Notes under the pieces: model-generated
Told to the model about the DNA's origin: nothing
The model's database searches: none
The model's input: only the letters and a program-made list of their open reading frames with translations
Origin: Hymenopus coronatus
Taxonomy: Eukaryota; Arthropoda; Insecta; Mantodea; Hymenopodidae
DNA length: 64,000 bases
NCBI GenBank assembly: GCA_030762935.1
Contig: CM060899.1
Coordinates: forward strand, 10,393,001 to 10,457,000
Reading direction: 5' to 3'
Shown: positions 1 to 11,171 of the stretch, piece after piece
Numbering within the stretch: the stretch's first letter is position 1
How the letters are laid out: the number at the start of each line of letters is the position of its first letter
Translations under genes and position numbers: made by a program

Positions 1-886
1 ACACTTGTAGGGTTTTATGCCTTCATGAGTCAATTTGTGTCGTTTCAAATTTGTTAAATACCTAAAGCATTTCCCACAAGTATCACACTTTTGTGACTTT
101 ATGCCTTCATGGATCAATTTATGGCTATTTAAATGTGTCAACCGAGTAAAACACTTACCACAAGTATCACACTTGTGAGGTTTTATGCCTGCATGAGTCA
201 ATTTATGTTGTTTCAAATCTGTTAATTGAGTAAAAAATCTCCCACAAGTATCACACGCATATGGCTTTATGCCTTCATGAGTCAATTTATGTCGTTTCAA
301 ATGTGTTGAGTGGCTGAAACATTTCCCACAAGAATGACATTTGTGGGGCTTTATGCCTTCATGAGCCAATTTATGTCGTTTTAGATGTGTTGAATGACTA
401 AAACATTTCCCACATATATCACACTTGTAGGGCTTTATACCTTCGTGAGTCAATTTATGTCGTTTCAAATTTGATAAATGACTGAAGCATTTCCCACAAG
501 TATCGCACCTGAGAGGCTTTATGGCTTCATGAGTCGATTTATGTTTTTTTGAGAATGGTTTGAACACAGTCAAACCATTCTCACAAATATCAGAATTGTG
601 AGACATATTACTCTTATGCTCGTTCAAAATTAATGGTGAAGTAAATATCTTGTCACAATTTTCACTATTGTAATTTCTATGCATGTTGTCTCTAATCAAA
701 ACTGACTCCTTGAAATAATTTTTCTCATTCAAGTCACACACCTGCACACTATTGTGCTGAGAGAAATTATTATATTTCAAGCATGAAGATATGCTAACAA
801 TTTGCTCATCATTATGTTGTTCAGAGTTAACATTTTTCTGTACTGAAGATGTTTCTAGTGCACCTACTTCTTTACTCATGCATAAC
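1..886 (-). CDS. C2H2 zinc-finger protein, 3' finger-bearing exon (partial at left edge)
   Basis: Open on the minus strand from a good splice acceptor (pyrimidine-rich TTTTCCCATTTCAG, exon starts at 886) to the window edge. The first ~126 residues are a non-finger spacer with one degenerate finger. Then come six complete C2H2 fingers whose first cysteine codons begin at 507, 423, 339, 255, 171 and 87, exactly 84 bp apart; the seventh begins at position 3. Each reads CDxCGKCF-x5-L-x2-HKLTH-like. The linker is HEGIKPY/H in place of the usual HTGEKPY. Fingers 2 and 3 have identical recognition helices (SHSTHLKRH). The family usually consists of nuclear sequence-specific DNA-binding proteins; the target is unknown. 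The exon's phase needs two bases from the preceding exon. An internal ATG at 879 is in frame, but the acceptor makes a true start there less likely. Confidence 0.9.
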
Positions 887-1884
887 CTGAAATGGGAAAA
901 ACGTTTTATATATGCATATAAATGGTCTAGTTCTAATACTACATAAGAGAAATTTTTGGCATAAAATAGGTTTCAATACCTACCGATTCAGAATTTTATG
1001 CTCCATATATTAATTCTAATTGCATGCATGTCACCTTAAAATTAATAGATCAAGAGCATTTCTATAATACCGTGTATACAAATAAAATAAATATTTCTGC
1101 TAATAATACTAAGTTGGAACTTTCTAATACGCCAAATCACATTTCTCTGAACTACCACAGTAGTAACTTCTAATAACATGTATCACATTTTTTGTGTCAC
1201 ACCTTTTCTTGTCCTACTCATATTCAACCATGTACTTCCTCACTTAGGTAACTCACTGTTTTATTCATGATCTGCTGTTACAGTTTCAATAAAATTAGTA
1301 GCTTTAAGATTTTTAATGTGGACAGTGTTCATTAAACTGGCATTCTGTACATTGTGAAAATTCAGTATGTTATTATGTAGCAGGAAGACAGTTGAAATGA
1401 CAAACTGTATTGTAGTTAAACTGGTGAGTAATATTCTTATATGCTGCTAAAATCAGCTTAATTATTTAAGTTGATAATCTTATAGGTAATACTATTGACA
1501 ATTGAAAATATTACTATTGCTGTTACTATTCAAGTAAATTAATACAATTACTACAACTAGTACTGCTATTATTAAAATACTGCTACTAGCATGACCACCA
1601 ATGCTGCCGTTACTAATTGTATATCCATTCAAATTACATAATTTAATTTGTTTAGGATAAAGAACGTGAAATTCGCCTCAAAATGAAGAAAATATTATAT
1701 TTGATCCACACAAGGTGAATTAAATACCATCCAAGAAGACTTCATAACTGTGTTGGCTTGTATGCCAAGCTTTGAAGATTAAAGACCTTTTCAGTCATTA
1801 ATATCTGCATGTAACGAGGAAATGAGAATCAACACTAACTCCAAGAAGAGCACATGGACATATAACGTTAAATACTCATCAAGA
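887..1884. other. AT-rich non-coding stretch, probable intron
   Basis: This lies immediately upstream of the minus-strand finger exon. It is AT-rich with short CTA/ATT-rich simple patches around 1500-1620. I see no convincing exon, RNA gene or intact mobile element. Confidence 0.5.
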
Positions 1885-3530
1885 TATGAGTAATGGAGGT
1901 AGTGTCTCCGACTCACCATTCATATTTGATCAATTATGATGGTGAGAGCAATTTAGAGAATGAGGATGATTCTGATTATGAGCCAGAAATTAGTACAAAC
2001 ATATCAGACAAGACTTCAGTTGTGAGGTAGAAAAATACACAGAAGATATAGGAAGGTTACTAAGACATGGCAAACAAAAAAACATAGAAAAGTATCACAG
2101 AAAGAAGGATGCAGAATATGTTGGCTACTACTAAAATAAGGAAGGAAAAATGTCCAGAGCACCAGAATGGAAACCTAGATATATGGATCCTCCTTGTAAT
2201 TTTAGAGCTTGCCTTAAGAGTGCTAACTGGCACTGTGCTGATTTAACTGAAAATATAAGAAATAGCCTATTCCTTAATTTCTGGAAGAATTTTGAATAGC
2301 ATCAGAGGAAGGCCATGTAGCTTCTCTTTTTGACATAGTACCTCCAAAAAGGAATTAAGCAAAAGAAACAAACCAATTTAGATGTTCTACCACTTTTGTG
2401 TATTTTCCTAAAACTGGAGATATCAAAAAAGTGGTGTGCAAGAAATTTTTTTTGAATATGTTAGGTAATTAAGAATGGATGGCAGATAATTGGGTAAAAC
2501 AAAGACAAGATGATGTCTCTGGAAACCAAACTCATGTTGAAATTGAAGGTAGAGAACAAAATCCTGAAAATTAAAAGAAAAAGAACAAGGGAAAGATAAA
2601 GGACTGGGGAATTTATCAACACAATACCAAGAGTTTCTTCCCATTATTGTCAAAGAGTCACTAACAGACTTTATTTAAAATCAATTTTTGCAACAAAAGA
2701 GCAACTATATGATCTTATATGAAAAAAGTACAGACTGTGACATGACCAATCTCAGCTACTTTACTTTCAGTGAAATGTTTGAGGACCTTAATCTTTCTCT
2801 TATCGAACCTCAAAAAGACATGTGTGATACATGTAGCCAGTAGAATTGGAAGTCTTGCAGAAGAGGAATGGATAAAGAAAATGAAAAGAAGCAAGCTGTT
2901 CTAGGGCAAAAAATAGATAACATTGATGCTTTAAATAAAAAATATTAAATAATAACCATGGACTTGCAGTCTGTAAAGGCAAGTCCTTTTGTTCAAGCTG
3001 GAGCAGTTTACAAGACAAAGCTCTCCTGTCATTATTTCACCATTTATATAATGTGGGCATACAGTGATGGGTGTGTGTATCAAAACAAGAACTGTGTGCT
3101 AACCAATGCTCATCTTCATTTTTCAATTCAGAATCGTGTTATCATAATTCATAAGTACTTGATGAAAGGACGTAGAAATGGAATGTAACAGTATCCATGC
3201 ATCTATTGAGAGGAAATTGAAGAAGATTATGTGAGCAAAAAAGGAAGCAAGGAAAATACCTAGTCTTAAGGTGTGAAGTCCTTTGATTTCCTAAAAGACT
3301 TTACAGGTATTACAAGTAAACCACTACAACATAATGAGTTGATTTGTCTAGAAAACTGTCAAGGAAGTGAGAGAGCCTTTCAGTATAAGGATGCAAGAAT
3401 AATGTACAAATATTGTTTGGTAAAGTATTCCAAGAGCTACCTACTGGCAGACTGCTACATTAAAAATTCCAGAAAGTAAGTGGTATCACCTTCAGGAAAT
3501 TAAGGAGGTGATTCCTGGTATGTAACAGAT
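1885..3530 (+). pseudogene. Decayed copy of an arthropod multicopy (transposon-like) protein family
   Basis: Plus-strand translation with many stops and frameshifts recovers recognisable blocks in order: an acidic N-terminus (ENEDDSDYEPEI), VCKKFFLNML near 2440, FTFSEMFEDLNLSLIEP then DMCDTC near 2765-2830, MDLQSVKASPF with YKTKLSCHYFTIY near 2960-3050, and YSDGCVYQNKN followed by IIHKYLMKG near 3060-3170. I know this block order (VCKxFFLxTL, PKKDxCxxC, DLQ-YNFTIY, SDxCxGQNKN) from a multicopy insect/cnidarian family that behaves like a mobile element. I cannot name a formal superfamily. I found no terminal repeats around this copy. It lies on the opposite strand to the host gene, inside the probable intron. 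Confidence 0.65.
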
Positions 3531-6500
3531 TTTGACAATTTATCTCATTAAATATAACTTATTGAGCCACAGGCAGATTAGAATTATTGGCAATTGAGTA
3601 AAATAGTGTAACATTATATTGTGTGATTTTATAAGAGTGTATCATGTTAATGTTAGCAGCACACATATTTAGTTAAAAAAATATATCTTTTCTGAAGCAC
3701 ATATTCACCCTATTACCCCTAATGACACACCCGTATGTTTGTCATGCAGAATATGATTATAATTACTACTATAACTCATTATATTTCCTTCTAAACATTG
3801 TTAAAAATAAAGAACAATTTATTGCAGCAAAATTATTGTGTCTCTCTACATTAGTAATATACAAAAATATGTTTTTGTTGTCCTGTAAAGCAGTGTTAAA
3901 TTGACTTACGTGGTATTAGAACTAGGCCATCAATATATTACTCTATATATTGTTGCAGCAAACCTAGCAGCAAAATAGTAAATTGTGTCACACATATATG
4001 CAGTTCACATAGAATATAGCTGTTTTGAGGATTATATTTAGCACATCTAAGCTTTGAGTATCTATAGACCAGAATGAGCAGTAATTAAAACTTTTGTCAT
4101 CAAGTTTTACTGACATACAATGAACTAGATAATCACATACTGAAAAGATCTGAGATCCTCCTTCTATTCAGAGGGATACAGCTAAAACATATTTTTGATG
4201 AAATTGCAAGGAATGTTTTTGAACATTCTGTGCATGACATGTAGGAAAGTTAATCCACATTTTACATTATAATGCAATGGTGCTGGGCAATGAGAAAAAT
4301 AGTAAAATAATCACATATATTGATTATGATAACCAAAGTACCATAACAGGAGAGAGTGTATGCGCAGGTAACTGCACTTAATGCAACATTGACCTTGTGT
4401 AAACACAGGGAACAGCAACATAGTCTCCAAGGCATACATGAGAATGTTAACTCCATGTACGGTGCTTGCAAATAGACGTGAGCACTGTAAACATGATAAG
4501 CAGTACCATGAACTGATGCTTGAATCGTCTGGCAAGTTGCAATCATGTAGTGAGCATTAGTCTGTCCAGCATCATGATAATCTGAGGATCGCTCCTCATG
4601 ACATATAGCAGAGATAAAAATAGACTAAACAATGCCACCAGCAAATTACAAGGAAAATTCTTGCATAACCAAACAGGAGGAGTGATTGCTAACGTGTTAC
4701 ACATTACATTATGTGAATCCATATGTGATGAAAGAGGCTACATTGTGTCATTTAGTTCTGTCCATAAATTATATCTGTTTTAGAACATATTCAGTTAGGC
4801 GAATGCGAGTCTTGTCTCAAAACCTCTTAAAGAAAGACTTAGTATATTCTTACAAAAAATTATTCATTTATCTACACCATGCTAATCGAGGTGAATATTG
4901 ATTGTCTTATTACGTGCTTCCTTATAAGTAGAAGGGAACACACCTGGCTGATGTGATAATCAAATCTTTTAAAAATTATCCCTATGTAAAACAAATGAAA
5001 TTTGGTTGACCTACCATGGTAGGACAACAGAGGTATGAAACAAAATGATGACTTCCCATTTGAGAAAATCTTAAGCAGTTTAAAATTGAGACCAATAATG
5101 AGGAAAATCATGGAAACAGTTACTTACAAAAAAAGGTGTGATATAAAAGTGTGTTGTAACAAGATCTACATTTTTGGTACAGTAAGTCTTTGTCAATCTC
5201 TTATGGTTTACAGCTATACAAAATTCATTCAGAATGAAGAAAATTCAACATAACCATTTTGTTTGTCATGAAAATATCTTCAACTCATGGTGTTTAAATC
5301 AAAATCATTAGTAATTTTTCAGAAACATAAAAATATTCGAAAAAATGTTACATAGAAAAGGTGGTTAAAGGGTGGGGATTTTCTGAAAATCTTTGTGTCG
5401 TATCCTTCTAAAATACTGAACTTAAATAGCAGCTTTACTATTTAACAAACTTTTTGTATTTGAGATATGCTGCCCACACACATAAACATGGACAGTTTTC
5501 CATTTTTCAGAGAGTCTCAAAACCTGTATTCAGTGATAACTCTGTATTGAATTTTTTGGTGGAATATGACCTTCTCTATCTACATATGTACGAGAGAAAA
5601 TAATTATAGAACTCATTATACAGCTTTTGACTCTGGCATGGGCAATAACAGGAACGTTAATAAAAGGTCTAAAAGTTGATAAAGATCAATACCCACTATG
5701 TCACAATGTCGATAACTTCACACTGTATAATTGATTGCAAGGAAGCCAAAATGTGGAGAGAGAAAATATGAAATATAAACTAGGAAAGATTACCACCAGA
5801 GATATTGTACTAAAAACTTCTTGGAAACAATAGGAAAGAATTTCTGAAACAACTGTAATATAGGTAATTATTCAAGAAAAATAAGAGAGAAATGGGGAAA
5901 GGAAATTGCCAAAGAAAGAGAGGATCTTAAAAAAGGTTATAATTTACAAAATAGTAAATAGATTAAGAAGTAGGGTATAAAAATGTAGATATAGAGGGAA
6001 AGGTGTACACATACCTAAATAACCAGGATGTTAATGGTATTTGATATTAAATTCAGCAATTCCAGGAAAGTAACTATATATGTATGAAGTGTGTAACTTG
6101 AAAAGATGAAATAAATTATCTATTGTCTATCTACAGATCTCAACTGCATAAATACAGGCATATGTTGGAAATTTATGCACACAAAATGATGCCTACTAAT
6201 AAATAATATGAATTTATTTGTTTGTCATCATCCCAGTTCTTCTGTGCATACTGCATGGCTATTGCTTCAAGTCTCCGCCTCTTTCCCCCACTCTTTGAAC
6301 TGCACCACTGGAGTGCTCTCATCTATTTGCAACTATAGAACACACAAACAAATGTAAGGGGACTGTAAATGAATGCTTAATGATGAAACAGTAACCCTCA
6401 AGCTGGATGAAAATGTAACCCTGCTACAGTTATTTTGGAAACGACAAATTCTACTTCATATTAATGCTATTTAAAAGAAAATACTTTTTTCTTTCTCAAT

Positions 6501-6772
6501 TGAGCACAATAAAACCTACCAACCACGTACTTAGAGATCTAGCACATCTCAATGTTTGGTTCCGCAAATTTTACCTTTAGGATGAACCTATATATTCCAT
6601 AAAGCCACTGTTACATCATTCTGCCTTTCACACTGCACCTGCCCTCTCTTCCTAACCTAATTATCTATTACCCTTCCTAAAAATGTTTTTAATTGTTGCA
6701 GTATCTTTGGTGAAATCACATTATTTTACACTTTATTTATCAATCCTCCATGTTTTAACCACTACAAAATTT
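3531..6772. other. AT-rich non-coding stretch, probable intron, nothing identified
   Basis: More than 3 kb with only short chance open frames on both strands. None shows a domain or consistent codon pattern. No tRNA boxes, long inverted repeats or tandem arrays stood out on reading. Confidence 0.45.
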
Positions 6773-7014
6773 GGTGTCGCTGTGACCAAGTGGTTAGACT
6801 GCTTGCCATTCATCCATAGCCTGGGTTCACTCCCTGGTTAGACCGTATGTGGTTTATGGTGGACAAAGCAGCACAGGCATGGGTTTTGTCCCGGTTTTCT
6901 GCTTTCCCCTACCATTTCATTCCACCGGTGCTTCATCCTCATTCTATGTGTCATTATGGTCATTGTCTTCAGTGCCATGTGCAGTAAAGTAGGTATTTAA
7001 CACTACAAAAACAC
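6773..7014 (+). mobile_element. tRNA-derived SINE, copy 1
   Basis: Plus-strand tRNA-like head (GTGACCAAGTGGTTAGAC as A box, GGGTTCACTCCC as degenerate B box), then a body including GTGGTGGACAAAG-like sequence and ATTCCACCGGTGCT, ending TTTAACACTACAAAAA. Flanks are near-matching 11-bp duplications, CTACAAAATTT (6762-6772) and CTACAAACTTT (7015-7025). It is the oldest-looking of four family members here; the others are at 12155, 12956 and 29538. Confidence 0.8.
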
Positions 7015-8075
7015 CTACAAACTTTACTAAAAACAATATTTTCTGTGCCCCATTATGCATAATAGCTTTAAAAACAATAATTGTGTGCAAATATCTACCT
7101 ATTTCTCGCTCCCACAATTTCTTGTAACTGTCTTATAAATGCTAAGAACCTTTGTCTTTTAATTCACCCATATATCGTGACTTGTCTATATTTTACATTG
7201 TTTATATTGTTCTGTTCAAACTACACCATAATTGATTATAACTGATAGCCAAATATCAAACTTCTAATGTATTTGCAAGCTTCCCAAACCAACACTCTCT
7301 TTCCATCATGTTTTTTTATAATTGAATCGATTGGAGCTGAAAAGCATTAAGCCAAATTTGGGCTTTTTTATTTTATTTAGCACTATGTACTAGTTAAAAG
7401 TAAGACCTACTGTTCAGCGCAAGAAAGAATTGAATCGGCCTTCTCCTAGTACAAAAAGCTGTTGCTACTGGTAAAGCATTAACTTACTGCCATTCAGTGC
7501 CATAGCACTCGAGGCTACAAGTTAACCAACCAGGTGCTGTGTTCCGATTCCTGCAAATTTTGCAGCATTTGATATCAATGTTTTAATGCAATGTGAGGCA
7601 TTGTTTGTGAGACTTGATATAGTGAAGGGTACAATAATGTCACTTAAATGTAAGAGGAACGATTCTTTGCACAATCTATTATTGAAGATTTAGCATATAC
7701 TAAATACAAAGGCAAGGATGTCGAAGAAAAAAAGAACCAGAAAAGATTGCAGGTATGCTGTTTTAGTATTATCTCCTATGGCCAGTTACAGTACAAACTA
7801 TTATTTTCAATATAAACACACTATTTATTGTATGTTAAAACTGTAAAAATATTGCAATGACTATTTCTAAGACATAATCTTGTTTCCTTATAAGTGCTGT
7901 AAGCATTGCTTTGAGAGAATTAGGACAATGAAAAAATTAATATTATCACAGCATTTTTTAATCTTGTAAAACAATGATGATCAAGATTTGTATTTATGTA
8001 GGGATATTGAAGTACATATCAAGCAATGCAGATCATGTTAGCAGAGTATGGATGAACAGAAAAAGCATTGTAGTA

Positions 8076-9452
8076 CGAGGGTTGGGGCAAAAGTCATAGC
8101 AACTATTTATTTTCTTGATGATACCAGTCCGGTTGGAAAATGTGACATATACAGACGAAAGGACAAAGTGTTAACTACATGTGTGGACAATGAATAGCAC
8201 TGAATATCATAACATACTAATTTATTATGATAGTATACAGGGCAATACAGCCTTCACGGTGCAAAAGAATGACAACACAGTATACACACAGTTGGCATGA
8301 CAAACCTGGGCTAAAGACCCTCAAAGTACTCCCCCTGCTACTGACACCACATGCTGCCAACGATGAGGCAGGCGCTGAATACCATCTGCCGCAGCATTTA
8401 TGAATCAGGATATCTATTTGCACATGGCATTAGTAATGTTCTCTCGTGTTGCAAGCCGCCTACCAGGGCAAAATGTCAGGAGAGTGCGGTGGGTGTTCCA
8501 ATTCCTCCTATCCCCAATGTTGCAGTGGCTGCCCAACACTCTCTGCTTTATGTGGTTTTGCATTATTGTGCAGGATAATTGCACTGTCCACAAGATGCAG
8601 ACGTTTCTTCGGAATGCCACGTCATATGTGTCGCATCAGGAAATCCCTGTAGTACAGTGTGGTATTTGTTTTGTCATGTGGACCAAAGTGGCAAACAATG
8701 ACACCTCTGCCTCCTTGGTGATTCAGCATGTTGCCACTCTGTGGACTGACGTTTCAGGTCTGGTTCATATGGTCTAAAATTCACCGATGGCGATTTTTCA
8801 TGACAAGAATTGACCGCCGTCCTGTTGCCAGTGTGCAAGGTGATCGGAGCATATTGCATAGCGCACCCACCTTTGAACTTCCGTCAGTGCATGCGGTACC
8901 CACCGTGATGCAATTTTGCATAGTTACAGCTCATTATGCAATATCTGTGGACGGTGTGTTTCTCGATGCCATCCGTCCTTTCTAACTCCAGTAGCATCCA
9001 TTGTCTGCCTTCATCCAGAAGCTGCTTGATGATGGCATGTGCCATGTTGGTGCACATACTGACAGGCCGTCCTAAATGTTGCTCATCTCTGGTTAACATA
9101 TGTCCTTGCTGAAACTTTCCTACCCACCGTGCTATTGTATGGTATGATAGGGCATTATTTCCAAAAGCTTCCACTATTTTACTAAGACATTCCATCGCAT
9201 TTCTCCCTCGGAGAATGGCTATTTTAATGTAAGTGTGCTGCTCAACACAGATTACTTCCATCTCGCATGACACTCACCAACTGACTGATTTCACAGCCCT
9301 TGCTGCACTACTACCAGCTATCACAGAGCCACCTGTTGTTCTGCATACCCACTATGCCTGCAGAACTTCTACACAACACATATACATTTGTGATCCATTC
9401 ACATATCTACAAGAAAAAAAACTAGTTGCCATGAGTTGTATCCCAACCCTCG
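8076..9452 (-). mobile_element. Mariner element, degenerate, nested in the TIR transposon
   Basis: Ends CGAGGGTTGGGGCAAAAG (left) and CCCAACCCTCG (right) are inverted, with TA duplicated on both sides (8074-8075, 9453-9454). The 1377-bp size and left-end text (GGGGCAAAAGTCATAGCAAC) are typical of mariners. It separates two halves of the host pseudogene, so it inserted after that element. Confidence 0.9.
8290..9263 (-). pseudogene. Mariner transposase pseudogene
   Basis: The minus-strand N-terminal part is open for over 100 residues: a paired HTH region with YIKIAILRGRNA, NNALSYHTIARWVGKFQ and LGRPVSM. Further on are YEPDLKRQSTEW, the second catalytic block (HDNAxPH, near 8560) and a C-terminal GIQRLPHRWQHVV, in shifted frames with stops. 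Block order and length match mariner (IS630/Tc1 superfamily, DDD) transposases of about 345 residues. It cannot make a working enzyme as read. Confidence 0.85.
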
Positions 9453-10480
9453 TATTTTAATTATTTTGTAATGGTTGAAACAAAAAGGACTTTAGTTTGT
9501 CAAAAAACTTTTCATAGTCTTCATGTAGTTGGCATGAAATGAGTATTCACAGTAACTTGTGCATTGTTACGTGGAGAAATGCCCTATGATAAACACGGAA
9601 AAATACCCAATGGAAACAAACTTTCTGAAGTCATTCTAAAGATAATAGGTGAATGTATACAATTATTTCTGCTAAAGTCTTCTCAATATGCTGGGAAAGA
9701 GATTCTTTTAGCTTAATGCTAGACTTTGATTCAAATTGATATATAAACTGTTCTGTGAAAAGTATTCAGACACACGTGTTAAATATGACCTTTATAGAGA
9801 ATACTTTCGTGAAAATTTTGATTACAAATTTGGTAGGCCCCAAATAGATGTTTGCTCTCTTTGTAAGGAACTTAATGCAAAACTAGAGTCCTCATCTTTG
9901 TGAAAGTTCAAAAGTTGCTGCTAAAGTAGATTTATAAGTTCATATCTGAAGGAGCTGTAAGTTTTATAATAGCCTGAAGGAGATGAAGCCCTAGTGTCTT
10001 CAAAATGAACATACCGCTGCCATAGCCTTTGACTTCATGCAAAATTTGCTCTTGTCAGAAATTCTATTGTAAATTTTCATATGCGTCAGTTTAAGGTAAA
10101 CGAGTTCAATATTCACTATTTAAAAACAGACAGCTCTGTAGTATACCTTTATCTTGATGGGAACAAAGGTGCTAATGAGGTGTGCTCTTTTCTCTATCAC
10201 TGTGTTACACATTATGTTTCAAACTCAGTGAAATATCTTATGGACGATTGATGTTTGGAGGAATTTAGTAACAGTGACAGTCAAATTATATATGTATTAA
10301 TTTGTTGAGTTGGTTTTTTAACACTACGTCACTTACATTGTTATTATTAGGGATGTCCGAGACAAAATAAAAATCATACTGTTATGAGAATATGTATGTC
10401 AACAGGTAGATATCACTCAATTACCCATAATTATTCTGAACATTGCCATTCATACTTACCATATGATAGAAATTATAGTG

Positions 10481-11171
10481 ATGGTTTCTTTGTTTTCTCA
10501 CACAAGCTGTGTGTAGGACAGGTGTTGGATAGGTAGAGTCAGACTGAGAAATTCAAAATCATAGCCAGGATTTGAACCACGGATCTCCCAGGCTCTAGCT
10601 GGTTGCTTTGCCACTGAGCTACTATGGCAATATACTGGCATAGCATTGAATTTCTCAACTGACTCGTATGTTTCCCAGTAAACCTCAAGGTGTTCTCAAA
10701 TTATTTTGAGATAACAACCCCACTGGTGACTTACAGTGTTGCACGTGCTTAAGACCCAGGATGCATAGTATAGCCAACTATTATGGTCAATTGGTAATGA
10801 TTTCTATTTTCATACAAGACGTATGTAGGACAGCAGTTTTTCAGTCTGATTCTACATATCCAACTCCTGTCCTGGACACAGCTTGTGTGAAAAAGCAAAT
10901 AAATTGATACAATTGACCATAATAGTTGACTATGAATCCTGGGTCTTAACTACTTGCAACATTGTAAGTCGCCATTGGAATTGTTACTTCAAAATAATTT
11001 GAGAACACCTTGTGGTTTACCAAGAAACATAGCAGCCAGCTGAGAAATTCAATGCTACACCAGCATGTTGCTGTTGTAGCTCAGCGGCAGAGCAACTGGC
11101 CAGAGACTTGGACATCCGTGGTTCAAATTCCGACTATGGCATTGAATTTTTCAGTCTGATTCAACCTATCC
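10481..11171. mobile_element. 691-bp inverted-repeat (fold-back) insertion with tRNA-like boxes
   Basis: Two diverged arms are inverted relative to each other: roughly 10525-10800 against 10880-11171 reversed. Each contains a tRNA-like pair of boxes; in the right arm these are TAGCTCAGCGGCAGAGC (A box) and GGTTCAAATTCC (B box). The arms also share GGTGTTCTCAAATTATTTTGA and CATTGAATTT. Flanks are 11-bp near-duplications, AAATTATAGTG (10470-10480) and AAATTTTAGTG (11172-11182). Removing it rejoins the host pseudogene between DRN and FSVFKKK. It is best read as two related tRNA-derived elements head to head, or a fold-back transposon. Confidence 0.65.

Noticed and set aside
4262..5253. Overlapping short open frames at 4.2-5.3 kb
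   Set aside because: Low-complexity AT-rich frames on both strands, no recognisable domain or splice structure.
7430..7600. Possible further tRNA-like element near GTTCCGATTCCTG
   Set aside because: No A box at proper spacing and no duplication at its ends.
8351..8985. Plus-strand open frames within the degenerate mariner at 8.1-9.4 kb
   Set aside because: Antisense to the transposase relic; no domain.
11071..11135. Genuine tRNA gene suggested by TAGCTCAGCGGCAGAGC and GGTTCAAATTCC
   Set aside because: No matching acceptor stem or complete cloverleaf is evident, and a diverged inverted copy lies in the same insertion, so it is an element's tRNA-derived part.
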